From contig CAWGTX010000002.1 of NCBI GenBank assembly GCA_963825585.1, forward strand, positions 124,001 to 188,000: 64,000 nucleotides of DNA, in the 5' to 3' direction. The notes under the pieces are model-generated. The model saw nothing but the letters and a program-made list of their open reading frames with translations, made no database searches and had not been told where the DNA came from. This DNA comes from JAOUGY01 sp963825585. Its GTDB lineage: Bacteria; Actinomycetota; Acidimicrobiia; Spongiisociales; ZC4RG35. The position numbers were made by a program, and so were the translations under genes. Within the stretch, counting starts at the first letter, position 1; each line of letters opens with the position of its first letter. Shown here piece by piece: positions 25,473 through 34,929 of the stretch.

Positions 25473-25961
25473 CTAATCCCGGAAGTTGATGTACTGGAGC
25501 GGGAGCTTGAAGTCGAGGCTTTTGAGGAGGGCGATCGCTTCCTGCAGGTCGTCGCGTTTCTTGCCCTGGATGCGGACCTGATCACCCTGGACCTGGGCCT
25601 GGACTTTCAGACCGGAGTCGCGGATCAGTTTGGTGAGTTCCTTGGCCTCGGCCTGGGGAATGCCCTGCGCCAGCGACCAGGTCGAGCGGTAGCGGCTGCC
25701 GCCCACCGGTTTGATGTCTCCTCCGGCGATCGCCTTTGGGTCGATGCTCCGCTTGATCAGCTTTTCTTTCAGCACGACGTTGGCGGCCTCGAGACGGCCT
25801 TCGGCCGAGGACTCCACCACCACCGCATCCTCACCCGAGATCTCGACCGTGGTCTCGGTGCCGCGGAAGTCGAAGCGGTTCACGTACTCGCGTGACGCTT
25901 GATCCACCGCGTTGCGGAGTTCCTGCATGTCCACCTGGGAGACGACATCGAAAGAAGGCAT
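25473..25961 (-). CDS. YajQ family nucleotide-binding protein
   Basis: A 162-residue cytoplasmic protein of the YajQ/DUF520 family. The diagnostic N-terminus is PSFDVVSQVDMQELRNAVDQ, followed by NRFDFRG, then LIKRSIDPKAI, the GLKVQAQVQGDQVRIQGKKR strand pair and DFKLPLQYINFRD at the end. The length is exactly that of the family. Members bind nucleotides; some characterised homologues are cyclic-di-GMP effectors and others affect tRNA or phage gene expression. Nothing nearby narrows the role. The start ATG 25959-25961 has no strong ribosome-binding site but matches the conserved family start. Confidence 0.93.
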   Translation of the reverse strand: MPSFDVVSQVDMQELRNAVDQASREYVNRFDFRGTETTVEISGEDAVVVESSAEGRLEAANVVLKEKLIKRSIDPKAIAGGDIKPVGGSRYRSTWSLAQGIPQAEAKELTKLIRDSGLKVQAQVQGDQVRIQGKKRDDLQEAIALLKSLDFKLPLQYINFRD

Positions 25962-26003
25962 GATCCCAAGGGTAGGCGTTCGTTCTCCGATGTGGCCTCC
26001 GGG

Positions 26004-27725
26004 TCAGCAGCCGTCGGGGAGCCGGACGTGCTGGTCGGCGGGCAACGCCGGTACCACGATCGGGTCGGCGCCCCCCGGCGAGGACACCACCACATCGACT
26101 TCGGCGATCTCACCGAGACCGAAGTGGGCCAGGGGCTGGTTGCCGGCCGAGTATCCCTGCGACACGGTGATCTCGCGTGACCCGAGCAGCCGGGCGACGT
26201 CGCCCGCCCCTCCCGATTCGTACACCGACACCCGGGTGCCGGGACCGCCACCGAGGGTGTGGTCGACGCTCACCTCGATCCAATGACCGGAGGGTGAGAC
26301 GTTGCGGAACAGTGGGGACGGCAGCGCCGACTCCCACTCGACCGCCAAGGTGTCGACCCGTCCGTCCCGGTCGACGTCGGCGGTGGGCATGGCCACCCAG
26401 TACTGGGGCGATCCCAGCCCGGCCGGGGCTTCGAAGTGCGGCACACCGTCTACCAGCCCGGTGTTGCGGAACACGGCCGGGAGTGTGCCGTCGGCGGCTG
26501 AGGCCGATGTGAGGATGTCGACCAGACCGTCGTTGTCGAGATCGACGAACTCGACGTGGGGGGCCTTGGTGGGGAGTCCGATGAGGCCCGCCCGATCGGT
26601 CACGTCCTCCAGCACCAGCTCGCCTCCACCACTCCGGTTGAGGTAGAGCCTGATCGGAACCTCGGTTCCCCGGCTCAGGGTCGAGTTGTAGTGCTGGCCC
26701 AGGACCACGTCGAGCAGGCCGTCACCGTTGACATCGGCGATCGACACGCCGGCCACGTCGTCCTCGTCACCGAACACCTCCCATTCGGGTATGGCGCCCG
26801 GGACCTCCGACAACCCGGTGCCGGTCCCGACGAACACCCGGTTGGAACCGCCGATCACCACGTCGGTGAGTCCGTCACCGTTGAGGTCGCCGGTGGCGAC
26901 GCCCAGCCCGTGAACGTCGTCGGGGAAGCCGAACTCGGCGGTGACGTCGACGAACCGCAGGTCGCCGAGGTTGCGGTAGACCGCCGTCGATCCACCCGTC
27001 CATCGGTCTTCGAGCAGGACCAGATCGGGGAGGAGGTCGCCATCGATGTCGACAACGCCAATGGAGCGTCCCCCCAGCACCGGGTCGAGCCCGGCGTCGG
27101 CGACCTCCACCAGCACTCCGCCGTCGTTGCGGTAGACGGTCGAGGGGGCGTCACCGCGTTCCCGACCCGGCTGAGGGTTGCGGGAGATCACCAGGTCTGC
27201 GTCGCCGTCTAGGTCCAGATCGGCGAAGGCGGCTCCTGATGTGCGCCCGAGCGCGGCGTCCATCGCCAGGTCGGTGAACCCGCCACCGTCGCCGCCGAGC
27301 AGCACCCGATCGGGCCCGGGGCCGTCGGCGCCCCTGACCTGGTAGTCCTCCACTGGTCGGTTGGCGAACGTTCCCACGAACAGGTCGGGAACCAGATCAC
27401 CGTTCACGTCGGCCCAGGCGCCGGCGTGGCCTTTGATCCCGGTGAGTGTGTCGACGAGGCCGAAGGCTTCAGTGGCGTCCTCGAACGCGACCCCTCCTCC
27501 TGCCGGTTCCACGGAGGCGGCCCAGCAGCTGATGCCGTCGGAGGCGACCGGGCCGGACGGTTGGCCCGGATCGGCAGGCGCAGTCGTGCCGGTCGCGTCG
27601 GATGCCCGGGTGGTGTCGGCGGTTCCGCTTGTGAGCGGGACGCCGGTGGCCGATGACGAGGACGCCTGACCCCCTGACGACGAGCACGCTGCCAACAGCA
27701 CGGCCAGAACGACCAGCACTCTCAT
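26004..27725 (-). CDS. FG-GAP/VCBS repeat lipoprotein with ASPIC/UnbV domain
   Basis: A 573-residue exported protein. The lipobox is LLAAC (Cys ~14), with a Ser/Thr-rich spacer. At least six integrin-like calcium-binding repeats follow, each with a DxDxDGxxD-type loop, for example ADVNGDLVPDLFVG, DLDLDGDADLVIS, DIDGDLLPDLVLL, DLNGDGLTDVVIG and DVDRDGRVDTLAV. The C-terminus is an ASPIC/UnbV domain with REITVSQGYSAGNQPLAHFG. This is the bacterial CRTAC1-like layout, an extracellular seven-bladed propeller of uncertain ligand. The start overlaps the stop of the upstream gene (ATGA), so the two lipoproteins are co-translated. Confidence 0.85.
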   Translation of the reverse strand: MRVLVVLAVLLAACSSSGGQASSSSATGVPLTSGTADTTRASDATGTTAPADPGQPSGPVASDGISCWAASVEPAGGGVAFEDATEAFGLVDTLTGIKGHAGAWADVNGDLVPDLFVGTFANRPVEDYQVRGADGPGPDRVLLGGDGGGFTDLAMDAALGRTSGAAFADLDLDGDADLVISRNPQPGRERGDAPSTVYRNDGGVLVEVADAGLDPVLGGRSIGVVDIDGDLLPDLVLLEDRWTGGSTAVYRNLGDLRFVDVTAEFGFPDDVHGLGVATGDLNGDGLTDVVIGGSNRVFVGTGTGLSEVPGAIPEWEVFGDEDDVAGVSIADVNGDGLLDVVLGQHYNSTLSRGTEVPIRLYLNRSGGGELVLEDVTDRAGLIGLPTKAPHVEFVDLDNDGLVDILTSASAADGTLPAVFRNTGLVDGVPHFEAPAGLGSPQYWVAMPTADVDRDGRVDTLAVEWESALPSPLFRNVSPSGHWIEVSVDHTLGGGPGTRVSVYESGGAGDVARLLGSREITVSQGYSAGNQPLAHFGLGEIAEVDVVVSSPGGADPIVVPALPADQHVRLPDGC

Positions 27726-29140
27726 GGGATGGTGACTTCGATGAGCACGACCTCACCGAAGGGATCCCGGTCGTTCGGGCCGCCGGCGTTGATGGTGATG
27801 AAGAGACGCCGGGTCTCCGGGTCGAGGCTGAGTGCGTAGGTGCCGCCCGCCCGCAGACCGATGGCTTCCTCGATGATCGGCGCCAGCTCCACCACCACAC
27901 GTTGCTCGCCGGTGGCGGTGTCGAGGGCGATCAGCGGTAGACCGATGTCGTAGCCGTCGCCATGGGCGCCCGGCACCGAATAGACGACCGAGCCATCCGG
28001 TTCCATGGCGAGCGAGGTGGTGTATGCGCGGGCCGGCCCGAGCTCATCGACGGTGCCATCGGGGCGGATGGCGAAGAACACGTCGGGACCTTCCGAGACG
28101 GCGAACACGGTCCCGTCCGGAGCCGCGGCCGTCGCTGCTCGTAACCTGGAACCCGGCATGGTGGCGAACGGCTCGAGGGTGCCGGTCTCCGGGTCGAACA
28201 CGCTGAGCCTGCCCTCTCCGAACCCGACCAGCGCCCGGCCGGAACCGTCCACCCCCATCGATCGGAAACCCTGGTGGCTGGGATCGGCGTCGGAGAAGAC
28301 GACCTCGCCGGTGGAAATGTCGTAGACGAAGAAGGGTCCCCTGTTGCTGCCCTGCGGAGCGAGCGGATCGGCTGCCTCACCGTAGATGAGCCCCCCAGCG
28401 GGCCACGACGCCATCGAGGGGATGCCGTGGGCGGGTACCGGCACACCGAGGTCGGCGATCGTGCGCGAAAGCGGGTCGATCCGCATGAGGGCTCCACCCT
28501 GGTAGTCGACCTCCTCGATGCCGCGCCGCGATCCCCAGTACGACGCCGCGTAGATCTCGCCACATGGGCCTGCCACCATTTGGCCGTGTACCTTTCCGTG
28601 GCCCCAGTCACCGGGCGGCGGTTCGATGATCGACCGCACATCGGCGATCATCGACAGCGTGCCGGTGGCCGGGTCGTACTCGTAGAGGAACGAGTTGCCC
28701 TCGGCTCCGAGGTGATCACCGATGGCGGAGAAGTAGCGGCCGTCCGACGTGACGATGCCCTGGCCCCAGTGTGACCACGGGTTGCCTTCGTGATCTGGCC
28801 GTGGGTACACCACCGCCCGGACGCCGATTCCTCCGGTCGACAGGTCCTGCATCTCGGCGCTGTCGAGCAGTTGGAACGCCACCCCCTCGAACGCTCCGCA
28901 CCCCTCGACAGGCGACGATGAAGTTCCGGCGGTACTGGTCGTCGACTGATCGGTTTGACCGGGCGATGACGAGGTGCCGGTGGTTGCGGTCGATGCGAGG
29001 CCAGGATCGGACGGCGTCGATCCCGACGACGCAGCCGTCCCGGCTGATGTCGCAGGAACCGACGACTGCCCACCTTCGGCACTGCACGCACCGAGGACGA
29101 GCAGCAGTCCCATCGCTACCCCTACCCACCGAATCCCCAT
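27722..29140 (-). CDS. Beta-propeller lipoprotein of unknown function
   Basis: A 472-residue lipoprotein with signal MGIRWVGVAMGLLLVLGACS (lipobox VLGAC). A long Ser/Thr-rich tether follows, then repeated blades such as FLYEYDPATGTLSMIADV, ALMRIDPLSRTIADLG, FFVYDISTGEVVFSD and RLSVFDPETGTLEPFA. This is the D-P/S-x-T-G pattern of YVTN/SMP-30-like propellers. The last blade contains RLFITINAGGPNDRDPFGEV. No catalytic motif is evident. It forms an operon with the FG-GAP/ASPIC lipoprotein downstream (four-base overlap), suggesting that two surface propellers act together. Confidence 0.75.
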   Translation of the reverse strand: MGIRWVGVAMGLLLVLGACSAEGGQSSVPATSAGTAASSGSTPSDPGLASTATTGTSSSPGQTDQSTTSTAGTSSSPVEGCGAFEGVAFQLLDSAEMQDLSTGGIGVRAVVYPRPDHEGNPWSHWGQGIVTSDGRYFSAIGDHLGAEGNSFLYEYDPATGTLSMIADVRSIIEPPPGDWGHGKVHGQMVAGPCGEIYAASYWGSRRGIEEVDYQGGALMRIDPLSRTIADLGVPVPAHGIPSMASWPAGGLIYGEAADPLAPQGSNRGPFFVYDISTGEVVFSDADPSHQGFRSMGVDGSGRALVGFGEGRLSVFDPETGTLEPFATMPGSRLRAATAAAPDGTVFAVSEGPDVFFAIRPDGTVDELGPARAYTTSLAMEPDGSVVYSVPGAHGDGYDIGLPLIALDTATGEQRVVVELAPIIEEAIGLRAGGTYALSLDPETRRLFITINAGGPNDRDPFGEVVLIEVTIP

Positions 29141-29195
29141 GACGCGACAAGCTACCCCGTGCCGGGAGTTACGAGAGGAGAATCATCGCCGCCCG

Positions 29196-30860
29196 TCAGC
29201 CGCCGTGGAGCGGTCGCCCGTCACGACCCGAGGTGGCGCCGGCGTCGAACACCTCACGCAGGTCGATCGTCACACCCGGTTCGGTCTGCTCCTCGCCAGG
29301 ACCGGTCGCAGCCGGGACCGGCACAGGATCGGGCCGTCGTTCCCTCACGTGTTCACCCCCTGCCAGCAGTCCCCGACGCATCGGGACCGCCTCTGCCCCG
29401 AGCAGCGTTCCGGCGGCATCGGTTCGACCCTGGCTGTCGAGCAGCGAAACCGCCCACAGCAGAGCCGCCGCCTCGAGGCGGTCACCCATCGGCGCAGTCC
29501 CGTCGAGGGCGATCTCCTTGAGCCAGTCCACCGCGGCCGCGAGCGGTGATCGGGCCAGTCCCACACCCCACGACTCGACCGACTCCTCGATCTCGCCGCG
29601 CTCGGCCAACCGGGCGAAGTCGGCCCGCAACACCGTCCTGGTCCCACCCCACAGCGGCAACAACGGCGACGTCCAGGCAAGTGACGGGGCCACCTCCATC
29701 TCGGCGAGCCGCATCACGGCGGTGGCGTCGGGCACCACGGCGTCGAAGCGCGACCTCACCCAGTGCTGGGCGAGGACCAGGGTCAACCGGGCGGTTGGGG
29801 CTTTGGCGTTGAGCCGGCGGGACGCCTCGGCGGCCATCCCGGCCGCCACCGATGCCTCGATGTCGGATGCGACCAGTCGATGGAACACATCGGCGCCCCG
29901 GCGTCTCTCGAGACCGTCGGAAAGTGCGTCGACGGCGGCCCGCATCTGAGCTGCGCCCACCATGGTGGCGTCACAGCGAAGCCGGTCGATGGCAGGCCGC
30001 AACAACTCGTCGGCGACACCTTCGGGCCCCACCCGCATGGCGCGGGCTCCGTCGATCCGGACCTCTGCGAATGCGCCGGGCGCGGTCCCCGGACGACCGA
30101 ACAGGCGTGTGACGGTGACCCCGTTGGGAACGCCCGGATCGGTGTGGATCGGGATCAGGAAGCACGACGCCCCTCCGGTGGTGTCGGGGATGCGCACCAC
30201 GAGGGCGTCGTACAGATGGGCATGGACGATGAGATCGACACCGCTCAGCGTGAACGAGCCGTCCTCGCCCTGTTCGGGTGGGGACGAGCCCGGGCCGGTG
30301 AACCCCAATCCGATCATCACCCCCGCCTTCTCGAGCCCGGGGATGGCACGGTGGTCGTGGTAGGGGCTCTCCGCCCGGGTGCGCCACGGTTCCAGCTCAC
30401 CGGTGCGAAGGGCCAACGCGGCGGCACCGGTCATGACGATTGGAGTCAGGTGGGTGGGCTCGAGCAGGGCCGTCTCGAACAGGAGCCGGTCGCGCTCGGG
30501 CGTTCCGGACCGCCGCAGCCCCTTGCCGACCGAGTCGGCGGCGAGGGCGTTCCAGGCGGAGCTCGCCACCGACACCCGGGCGACCCGCGGTTCGACCGCC
30601 TGTTGGTCCACGACCTCCCGGGCCAGCGTGTCGAGGTCGATCGAGTCAGGAGTGGGAGCGGGGGTCCGACCCCGTGTCGACGCCACCGCCGCCTTGACCA
30701 CATCTATGAATTCGAGGTCGGGGACGCCCGTCTCGGTCGCCTCCCCTGTCCCCTCGTCCACGCCGATGTGTTCGACCCGCGATGTCCAGGGCTCGGATGC
30801 GCCCGGGTTCCCACGTTTCCGCAACTGGTCGAATCGTGCCGCCAAGCCCTTGGCCGCCAT
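29196..30860 (-). CDS. AidB-like acyl-CoA dehydrogenase family protein
   Basis: A 554-residue protein aligned by eye with the AidB branch of the acyl-CoA dehydrogenase fold. Matching elements are VMIGLGFTGPGSS (AidB: GMTEKQGGSD), DGSFTLSGVDLIVHAHLYDA, GGASCFLIPIH, FAEVRIDGARAMRVG, RLRCDATMVGAAQMRAAVDAL and PLLPLWGGTRTVLRADFARL. Family members bind FAD in the cytoplasm; AidB itself is DNA-associated and tied to the alkylation response. The sequence is divergent, with acidic catalytic residues hard to place, so dehydrogenase activity is uncertain. It stands alone. The C-terminal ~60 residues are Pro/Gly-rich and unusual. Confidence 0.6.
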   Translation of the reverse strand: MAAKGLAARFDQLRKRGNPGASEPWTSRVEHIGVDEGTGEATETGVPDLEFIDVVKAAVASTRGRTPAPTPDSIDLDTLAREVVDQQAVEPRVARVSVASSAWNALAADSVGKGLRRSGTPERDRLLFETALLEPTHLTPIVMTGAAALALRTGELEPWRTRAESPYHDHRAIPGLEKAGVMIGLGFTGPGSSPPEQGEDGSFTLSGVDLIVHAHLYDALVVRIPDTTGGASCFLIPIHTDPGVPNGVTVTRLFGRPGTAPGAFAEVRIDGARAMRVGPEGVADELLRPAIDRLRCDATMVGAAQMRAAVDALSDGLERRRGADVFHRLVASDIEASVAAGMAAEASRRLNAKAPTARLTLVLAQHWVRSRFDAVVPDATAVMRLAEMEVAPSLAWTSPLLPLWGGTRTVLRADFARLAERGEIEESVESWGVGLARSPLAAAVDWLKEIALDGTAPMGDRLEAAALLWAVSLLDSQGRTDAAGTLLGAEAVPMRRGLLAGGEHVRERRPDPVPVPAATGPGEEQTEPGVTIDLREVFDAGATSGRDGRPLHGG

Positions 30861-31026
30861 GTCGAAGCCTCTCCACTCGCCCTGGTCGCCTTCACAGACG
30901 TTCGGGGGAGCACCGGCGACCTGCCCAAGTCACCTCGATCACGACCCACACCGGTCGAGACCTCCACACCCCCCTGACACAAGATACCCGCGAGGTCCGC
31001 TTCCCCCCAAGTGGAAACACACACGC

Positions 31027-31060
31027 GTGAGGGTGGCCCGGTCTCCCCGGCCACCCTCAC
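31027..31060 (-). terminator. Hairpin terminator after lon
   Basis: GTGAGGGTGGCC and GGCCACCCTCAC form a perfect 12-bp stem with inner partial pairing. It lies eight bases beyond the lon stop on the minus strand. Confidence 0.7.
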
Positions 31061-31067
31061 CGGGCGC

Positions 31068-33392
31068 TCAGGACAGCGCCACCGCCAGTACGTCGTCGAC
31101 GGTGTCGGCGATGTGGAACGTCATATCGGTCCGCACCCGCTCGGGAATGTCGTCGATGTCGGCCTCGTTGCGGCGGGGCAGCACGATCTCCCGCAGACCG
31201 GCCCGGTGGGCGGCGAGCACCTTCTGCTTGACGCCGCCGATCGCCAGCACCTTGCCCTGCAACGTGACCTCGCCCGTCATCCCCACGGTGGGGCGCACGG
31301 TCCGGCCCGTGAGCAACGACACCAACGCAGTCGTCATGGTTATGCCGGCCGAAGGGCCGTCCTTGGGTATGGCACCGGCAGGCACGTGGACGTGGAACCG
31401 CCGCCTCAGCAGCGCCGGGTCGATGTCCAGGTCACCGGCGTGCCCTTCCACATACGAGAGGGCGATCCGGGCCGACTCCTTCATCACGTCACCCAGCTGT
31501 CCGGTCAGGGTGAGCGACTGCTCCCCCTCCATGGCGGTCGCCTCGACGAACAGCACATCCCCGCCGGCACCCGTCACCGCCAGCCCGGTGGCCACACCGG
31601 GCACGTCGGTCCGATCGGACACTTCGTCCTTCCACACCTTGGGTTTGCCGAGATAGTCACGCACGGCGGCCTCGTCGACCACGATCGCCCCGATCACCGG
31701 CGAGCCGGTGCCCACCATCGGATCCGAGCCACCTTTGGCCACGGCGGTGGCGACTTTGCGGGTCAGCTTGCCGAGCTGACGCTCCAGGTTGCGCACGCCG
31801 GCTTCCCGGGTGTAGCGGTCGACGATCTCCGCCAGGGCCGCCTCGGTGACCTCGAGCTCCTCGGGCTCGAGGCCGGCGGAGCGCACCTGACGTGGCAACA
31901 GGTGATCGCGGGCGATCGCCACCTTCTCGGCATCGGTGTAGCCGTCGATCGTGATGACCTCGGTCCGGTCCAACAGTGGTCCGGGGATGGTCTCGACCAC
32001 GTTGGCGGTAGCGATGAAGAGGACATCGGACAGGTCGAGGTCGGTCTCAAGATAGTGGTCACGAAACGTGTGGTTCTGGGCGGGATCCAGTACCTCGAGC
32101 AGCGCCGACGACGGGTCGCCGCGCCAGTCGTTGCCCACCTTGTCCATCTCGTCGAGCAGGAAGACCGGGTTCATGGTCCCGGCCTCGGTGAGCGCACGGG
32201 CGATCCGCCCGGCCCGAGCCCCCACATAGGTCCGCCGATGACCGCGGATCTCCGCCTCGTCACGGAGCCCACCCAGTGCCACCCGCACGAACTTCCGCCC
32301 CAACGCCCGGGCGACCGACTCGCCCAACGACGTCTTCCCCACTCCGGGGGGACCCACCAGCAACAGAATGGCGCCGGCATTGCGGCCGTCGCCCTCGGCG
32401 AGTCCCCGCTCGGCACGCAGCTTGCGAACCGCCAGATGCTCGACGATGCGCTCCTTCACATCTTCCAGCCCGGTGTGATCGGCGTCGAGCACCGTCCACG
32501 CCTCCTGCAGATCGAGGCGATCGTCCGAGCGGACGCCCCACGGCAACTCGAACATGGTATCGAGCCAGGTACGCACCCATGAGTGCTCGGGCGACTGTTC
32601 GCTCATCCGCTCCAGGCGGTCGATCTCGCGCTCGATCGATTCGTGCACGTGGGCCGGGAACTCCCGCTCGGCGAGCTTGGTGCGGTACTCGGCGGCGACG
32701 TCGGTGTCGTCACCGAGCTCCTTCTTGATCGCCTCGAGCTGTTGACGGAGCAGGTAATCCTTCTGGCCCTTGTCGATGCGTTCCGCTGCCTCGTCGCGCA
32801 CCTTGCGGCGCAGCTCGAGGTCGGCCAACACCTCGCGCATCCAGTCCAGCAACCTGCCGAGGCGCTGCCGGATGTCGAGCGCCTCGAGCAGTTCGACCTT
32901 CTGTTCGAGAGAGAGGTCAGGGGAGTACACGGCGAGATCGGCGAGCTGCGACGGGTTCTCCATGTCGAGGATGCGCTCGGCGACCGCACTCATGCCCCGG
33001 TTCTCCAGGACGGCGCTGACCACGGCGCGGTACTCGTCGACCAGCGTCTCCAGCTCGGCGTCGACGATGTCGACCTCGGGGTAGGGCTCGGCATCCACCC
33101 ACAGGGCGCCGGTGTCGTCGACCGACCCTGCACCGACCCGGGCCCGGGCCATTCCGGATACGACCACGTTGCCGGAGTCGTCCGACTGCTGGATCTCGGC
33201 GATGGTGCCCACCGATGCGTAGCGGCCTTCCAGGCGGGGTACGAGCAACAGCCGGCCCTCACTCTTCTCGGCGGCGGCGATGGCGGACCTGCCCTCGGCC
33301 GTCTCGATGCGCAGGGTGACGACCATGTGCGGGAAGACCACTCCGTTGCGGAGCGGGAGGACGGGAAGGGTCAGTTGAGCGGTGTTCGGCAT
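31068..33392 (-). CDS. lon: ATP-dependent Lon protease
   Basis: A 774-residue homologue of bacterial LonA. The N-terminal substrate-binding domain starts LTLPVLPLRNGVVFPHMVV. The AAA+ module has Walker A GPPGVGKTS (~346) and sensor/Walker B VFLLDEMDKVGNDW. The protease domain carries the Ser-Lys dyad: Ser in KDGPSAGITM (~677) and Lys in GGVKQKVLAA (~719). It degrades misfolded and regulatory proteins in the cytoplasm. ATG 33390-33392 is preferred because it directly precedes the conserved PNTAQLTLPVLPL start and AGGAG lies 11 bases upstream; the frame is open 13 codons farther. It is single-gene, ended by a hairpin at 31027-31060. Confidence 0.96.
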   Translation of the reverse strand: MPNTAQLTLPVLPLRNGVVFPHMVVTLRIETAEGRSAIAAAEKSEGRLLLVPRLEGRYASVGTIAEIQQSDDSGNVVVSGMARARVGAGSVDDTGALWVDAEPYPEVDIVDAELETLVDEYRAVVSAVLENRGMSAVAERILDMENPSQLADLAVYSPDLSLEQKVELLEALDIRQRLGRLLDWMREVLADLELRRKVRDEAAERIDKGQKDYLLRQQLEAIKKELGDDTDVAAEYRTKLAEREFPAHVHESIEREIDRLERMSEQSPEHSWVRTWLDTMFELPWGVRSDDRLDLQEAWTVLDADHTGLEDVKERIVEHLAVRKLRAERGLAEGDGRNAGAILLLVGPPGVGKTSLGESVARALGRKFVRVALGGLRDEAEIRGHRRTYVGARAGRIARALTEAGTMNPVFLLDEMDKVGNDWRGDPSSALLEVLDPAQNHTFRDHYLETDLDLSDVLFIATANVVETIPGPLLDRTEVITIDGYTDAEKVAIARDHLLPRQVRSAGLEPEELEVTEAALAEIVDRYTREAGVRNLERQLGKLTRKVATAVAKGGSDPMVGTGSPVIGAIVVDEAAVRDYLGKPKVWKDEVSDRTDVPGVATGLAVTGAGGDVLFVEATAMEGEQSLTLTGQLGDVMKESARIALSYVEGHAGDLDIDPALLRRRFHVHVPAGAIPKDGPSAGITMTTALVSLLTGRTVRPTVGMTGEVTLQGKVLAIGGVKQKVLAAHRAGLREIVLPRRNEADIDDIPERVRTDMTFHIADTVDDVLAVALS

Positions 33393-33519
33393 GAGGGGCA
33401 CGTCTCCTGAGTCGTCGTGGATCGAGTGCAACCGACGACAGCGGAAGGGTATTCCGTATCTGAGCGTATGTGACTCAGTTTTGTTTCGCTGGATTGGTCA
33501 GACCGAATCGACGGGCCGC

Positions 33520-34353
33520 TCAGCCGCCGGTTTCGTGGGGATGGGTACCGCCCGAGCGGTCGACGTGAACGTGCCGGGTGGAAGCGGTGGCATGAGCCGG
33601 ATCGTCGAATACCAACCGGCCATCGACCTCGATGATCTGCGAGCGATAGGCCTCTGACAGCACCGGGCCCCGCAGCACGATGTCGGGGGCGCCCTCGGCC
33701 ACAACCCGCCCCGAGAGAAGGATCACGTGGTCCGACAGCGCGGCTTCGGCCAGGTCGTGGGTCGTGACCACCACCGTGCGTCCGGCGTGCTGTTCGGTTG
33801 CGATCACCTCGCCGATCACTGCGGCCGACGGACCGTCGAGTGCGGTGAGCGGTTCATCCATCAGCAGCATGTCCCGATCCTGAGCCAGGCCCTGTGCGAC
33901 GAACACCCGCTGGCGCTGACCCCCGGACAACTCCTGGAGGTGGCGGTCGACCAGGTCGGACAGGCCGAGGCGTTCGATCGCAGAGTCGACGGCCGACCGA
34001 TCGGCCTCGCGGAACCGACCGAGGAGGCCGAGGGAGGCATACCGACCCATGGCCACCACCTCGCGCACCGTCACCGGGAGCACATCGTTGACCTTGGTGC
34101 TCTGCGGGACGAAGGCAACCCGGGGCCTCGAACGGGTGGGGTCGGTTCCGAGCACTTCCACACGCCCGGACGAGGGGGCATGCAGACCGGCGATGGCCGA
34201 CAACAACGTGGACTTCCCGGAACCGTTCGGTCCGATCAGCGTGGTGAAGCTGCCGCTGGGCACCGTGAAATCGGATGCGGCCAGCGCCACCGCGTCACCG
34301 TAGGAGAGCTCGGCCCCGTGCCCACAGGCGGCCGCCGTGATCAGCTCCGGCAC
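33520..34353 (-). CDS. znuC: Zinc ABC transporter ATP-binding protein
   Basis: A 277-residue ATPase of the metal-uptake ABC class. Walker A is GPNGSGKST, the signature LSGGQRQRVFVAQGL, Walker B MLLMDEPLTALD and the switch VVTTHDLAEA. PRVAFVPQSTKVNDVLPVTV is the Q-loop of ZnuC/MntB-like proteins. The tail is His-rich (TRHVHVDRSGGTHPHETGG), suiting metal handling. GTG 34351-34353 is taken as start; it overlaps the end of the Zur gene by 13 bases, so the two share a transcript. The ZnuA and ZnuB partners are encoded divergently at 34930-36844. Confidence 0.85.
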   Translation of the reverse strand: MPELITAAACGHGAELSYGDAVALAASDFTVPSGSFTTLIGPNGSGKSTLLSAIAGLHAPSSGRVEVLGTDPTRSRPRVAFVPQSTKVNDVLPVTVREVVAMGRYASLGLLGRFREADRSAVDSAIERLGLSDLVDRHLQELSGGQRQRVFVAQGLAQDRDMLLMDEPLTALDGPSAAVIGEVIATEQHAGRTVVVTTHDLAEAALSDHVILLSGRVVAEGAPDIVLRGPVLSEAYRSQIIEVDGRLVFDDPAHATASTRHVHVDRSGGTHPHETGG

Positions 34354-34796
34354 GAACCACACACACCTTCGACCTCCAACACGTGCCCGTCCAGCTCGTA
34401 TCCGGCGGCGGTGGCGAGGGTCACGGCGAGTTGATCGAGCATCTTCTCCGCCTTCTTGTCGAGCTCGACATCCTCCACCACGCCACACTCGACACACACC
34501 ACGTGGTGGTGATGCCCGGTGAGCCACTCGGCCAGCTCGAAACGGGCGAGACCGTCGGCATCGTGATGCTTGCGGAGCACACCGGCCTCGTCGAGCACGG
34601 TGAGCGACCGGTACAGCGACGAGAGCGGAACCGACTTGACCCGCTTGTGGAGATCTGCCGCCGACTGCGGGCCGGTGACACGCTGGAGCGCCTTGATGAC
34701 GGCCTGGCGACCGCCGGTGTACCGGATCTCGTGGTTGGCCAGCCTGCTCCTGACCTCTTCGTGGATGTCGGAGGGGCTGAGTTGCGACACGGCCAT
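34341..34796 (-). CDS. zur: Fur-family metal regulator, probably Zur
   Basis: A 151-residue regulator. A winged helix (IRYTGGRQAVIKALQRV, then PLSSLYRSLTVLDEAGVLRK) precedes a metal-binding dimerisation domain with GHHHHVVCVECGVVEDVE and the C-terminal CGSC pair, so two CxxC pairs form the structural zinc site. The HHHH stretch matches the regulatory site region. Assignment to Zur, not Fur, comes from context: it is co-transcribed with znuC and divergent from znuA/znuB, and the shared region holds two Fur/Zur-type boxes. It presumably represses zinc uptake when zinc is plentiful, including its own operon. Confidence 0.85.
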   Translation of the reverse strand: MAVSQLSPSDIHEEVRSRLANHEIRYTGGRQAVIKALQRVTGPQSAADLHKRVKSVPLSSLYRSLTVLDEAGVLRKHHDADGLARFELAEWLTGHHHHVVCVECGVVEDVELDKKAEKMLDQLAVTLATAAGYELDGHVLEVEGVCGSCRS

Positions 34797-34830
34797 GGGA
34801 GAGCACTCCTTGGGGAGTACGATCTGGAAG

Positions 34831-34888
34831 TGGTAATCTTTCTCAACTGAGTGAGCTTGATTCTCAATCTAGCACAGTTTTGAGAATC
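34831..34888. promoter_or_regulatory. Zur-type operators between zur-znuC and znuA-znuB
   Basis: Two 7-1-7 type boxes are visible: TGGTAATCTTTCTCA (34831-34845) and TGAGCTTGATTCTCA (34852-34866). A further half-site TTGAGAATC (34880-34888) pairs perfectly with GATTCTCAA at 34859-34867 over a 12-base spacer. The region is AT-rich against the GC-rich background and lies between divergent starts 34796 and 34930. Confidence 0.65.
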
Positions 34889-34929
34889 GGTGCGTCGTCC
34901 GATACCCAACTGCCAATTGGAGATCACAC

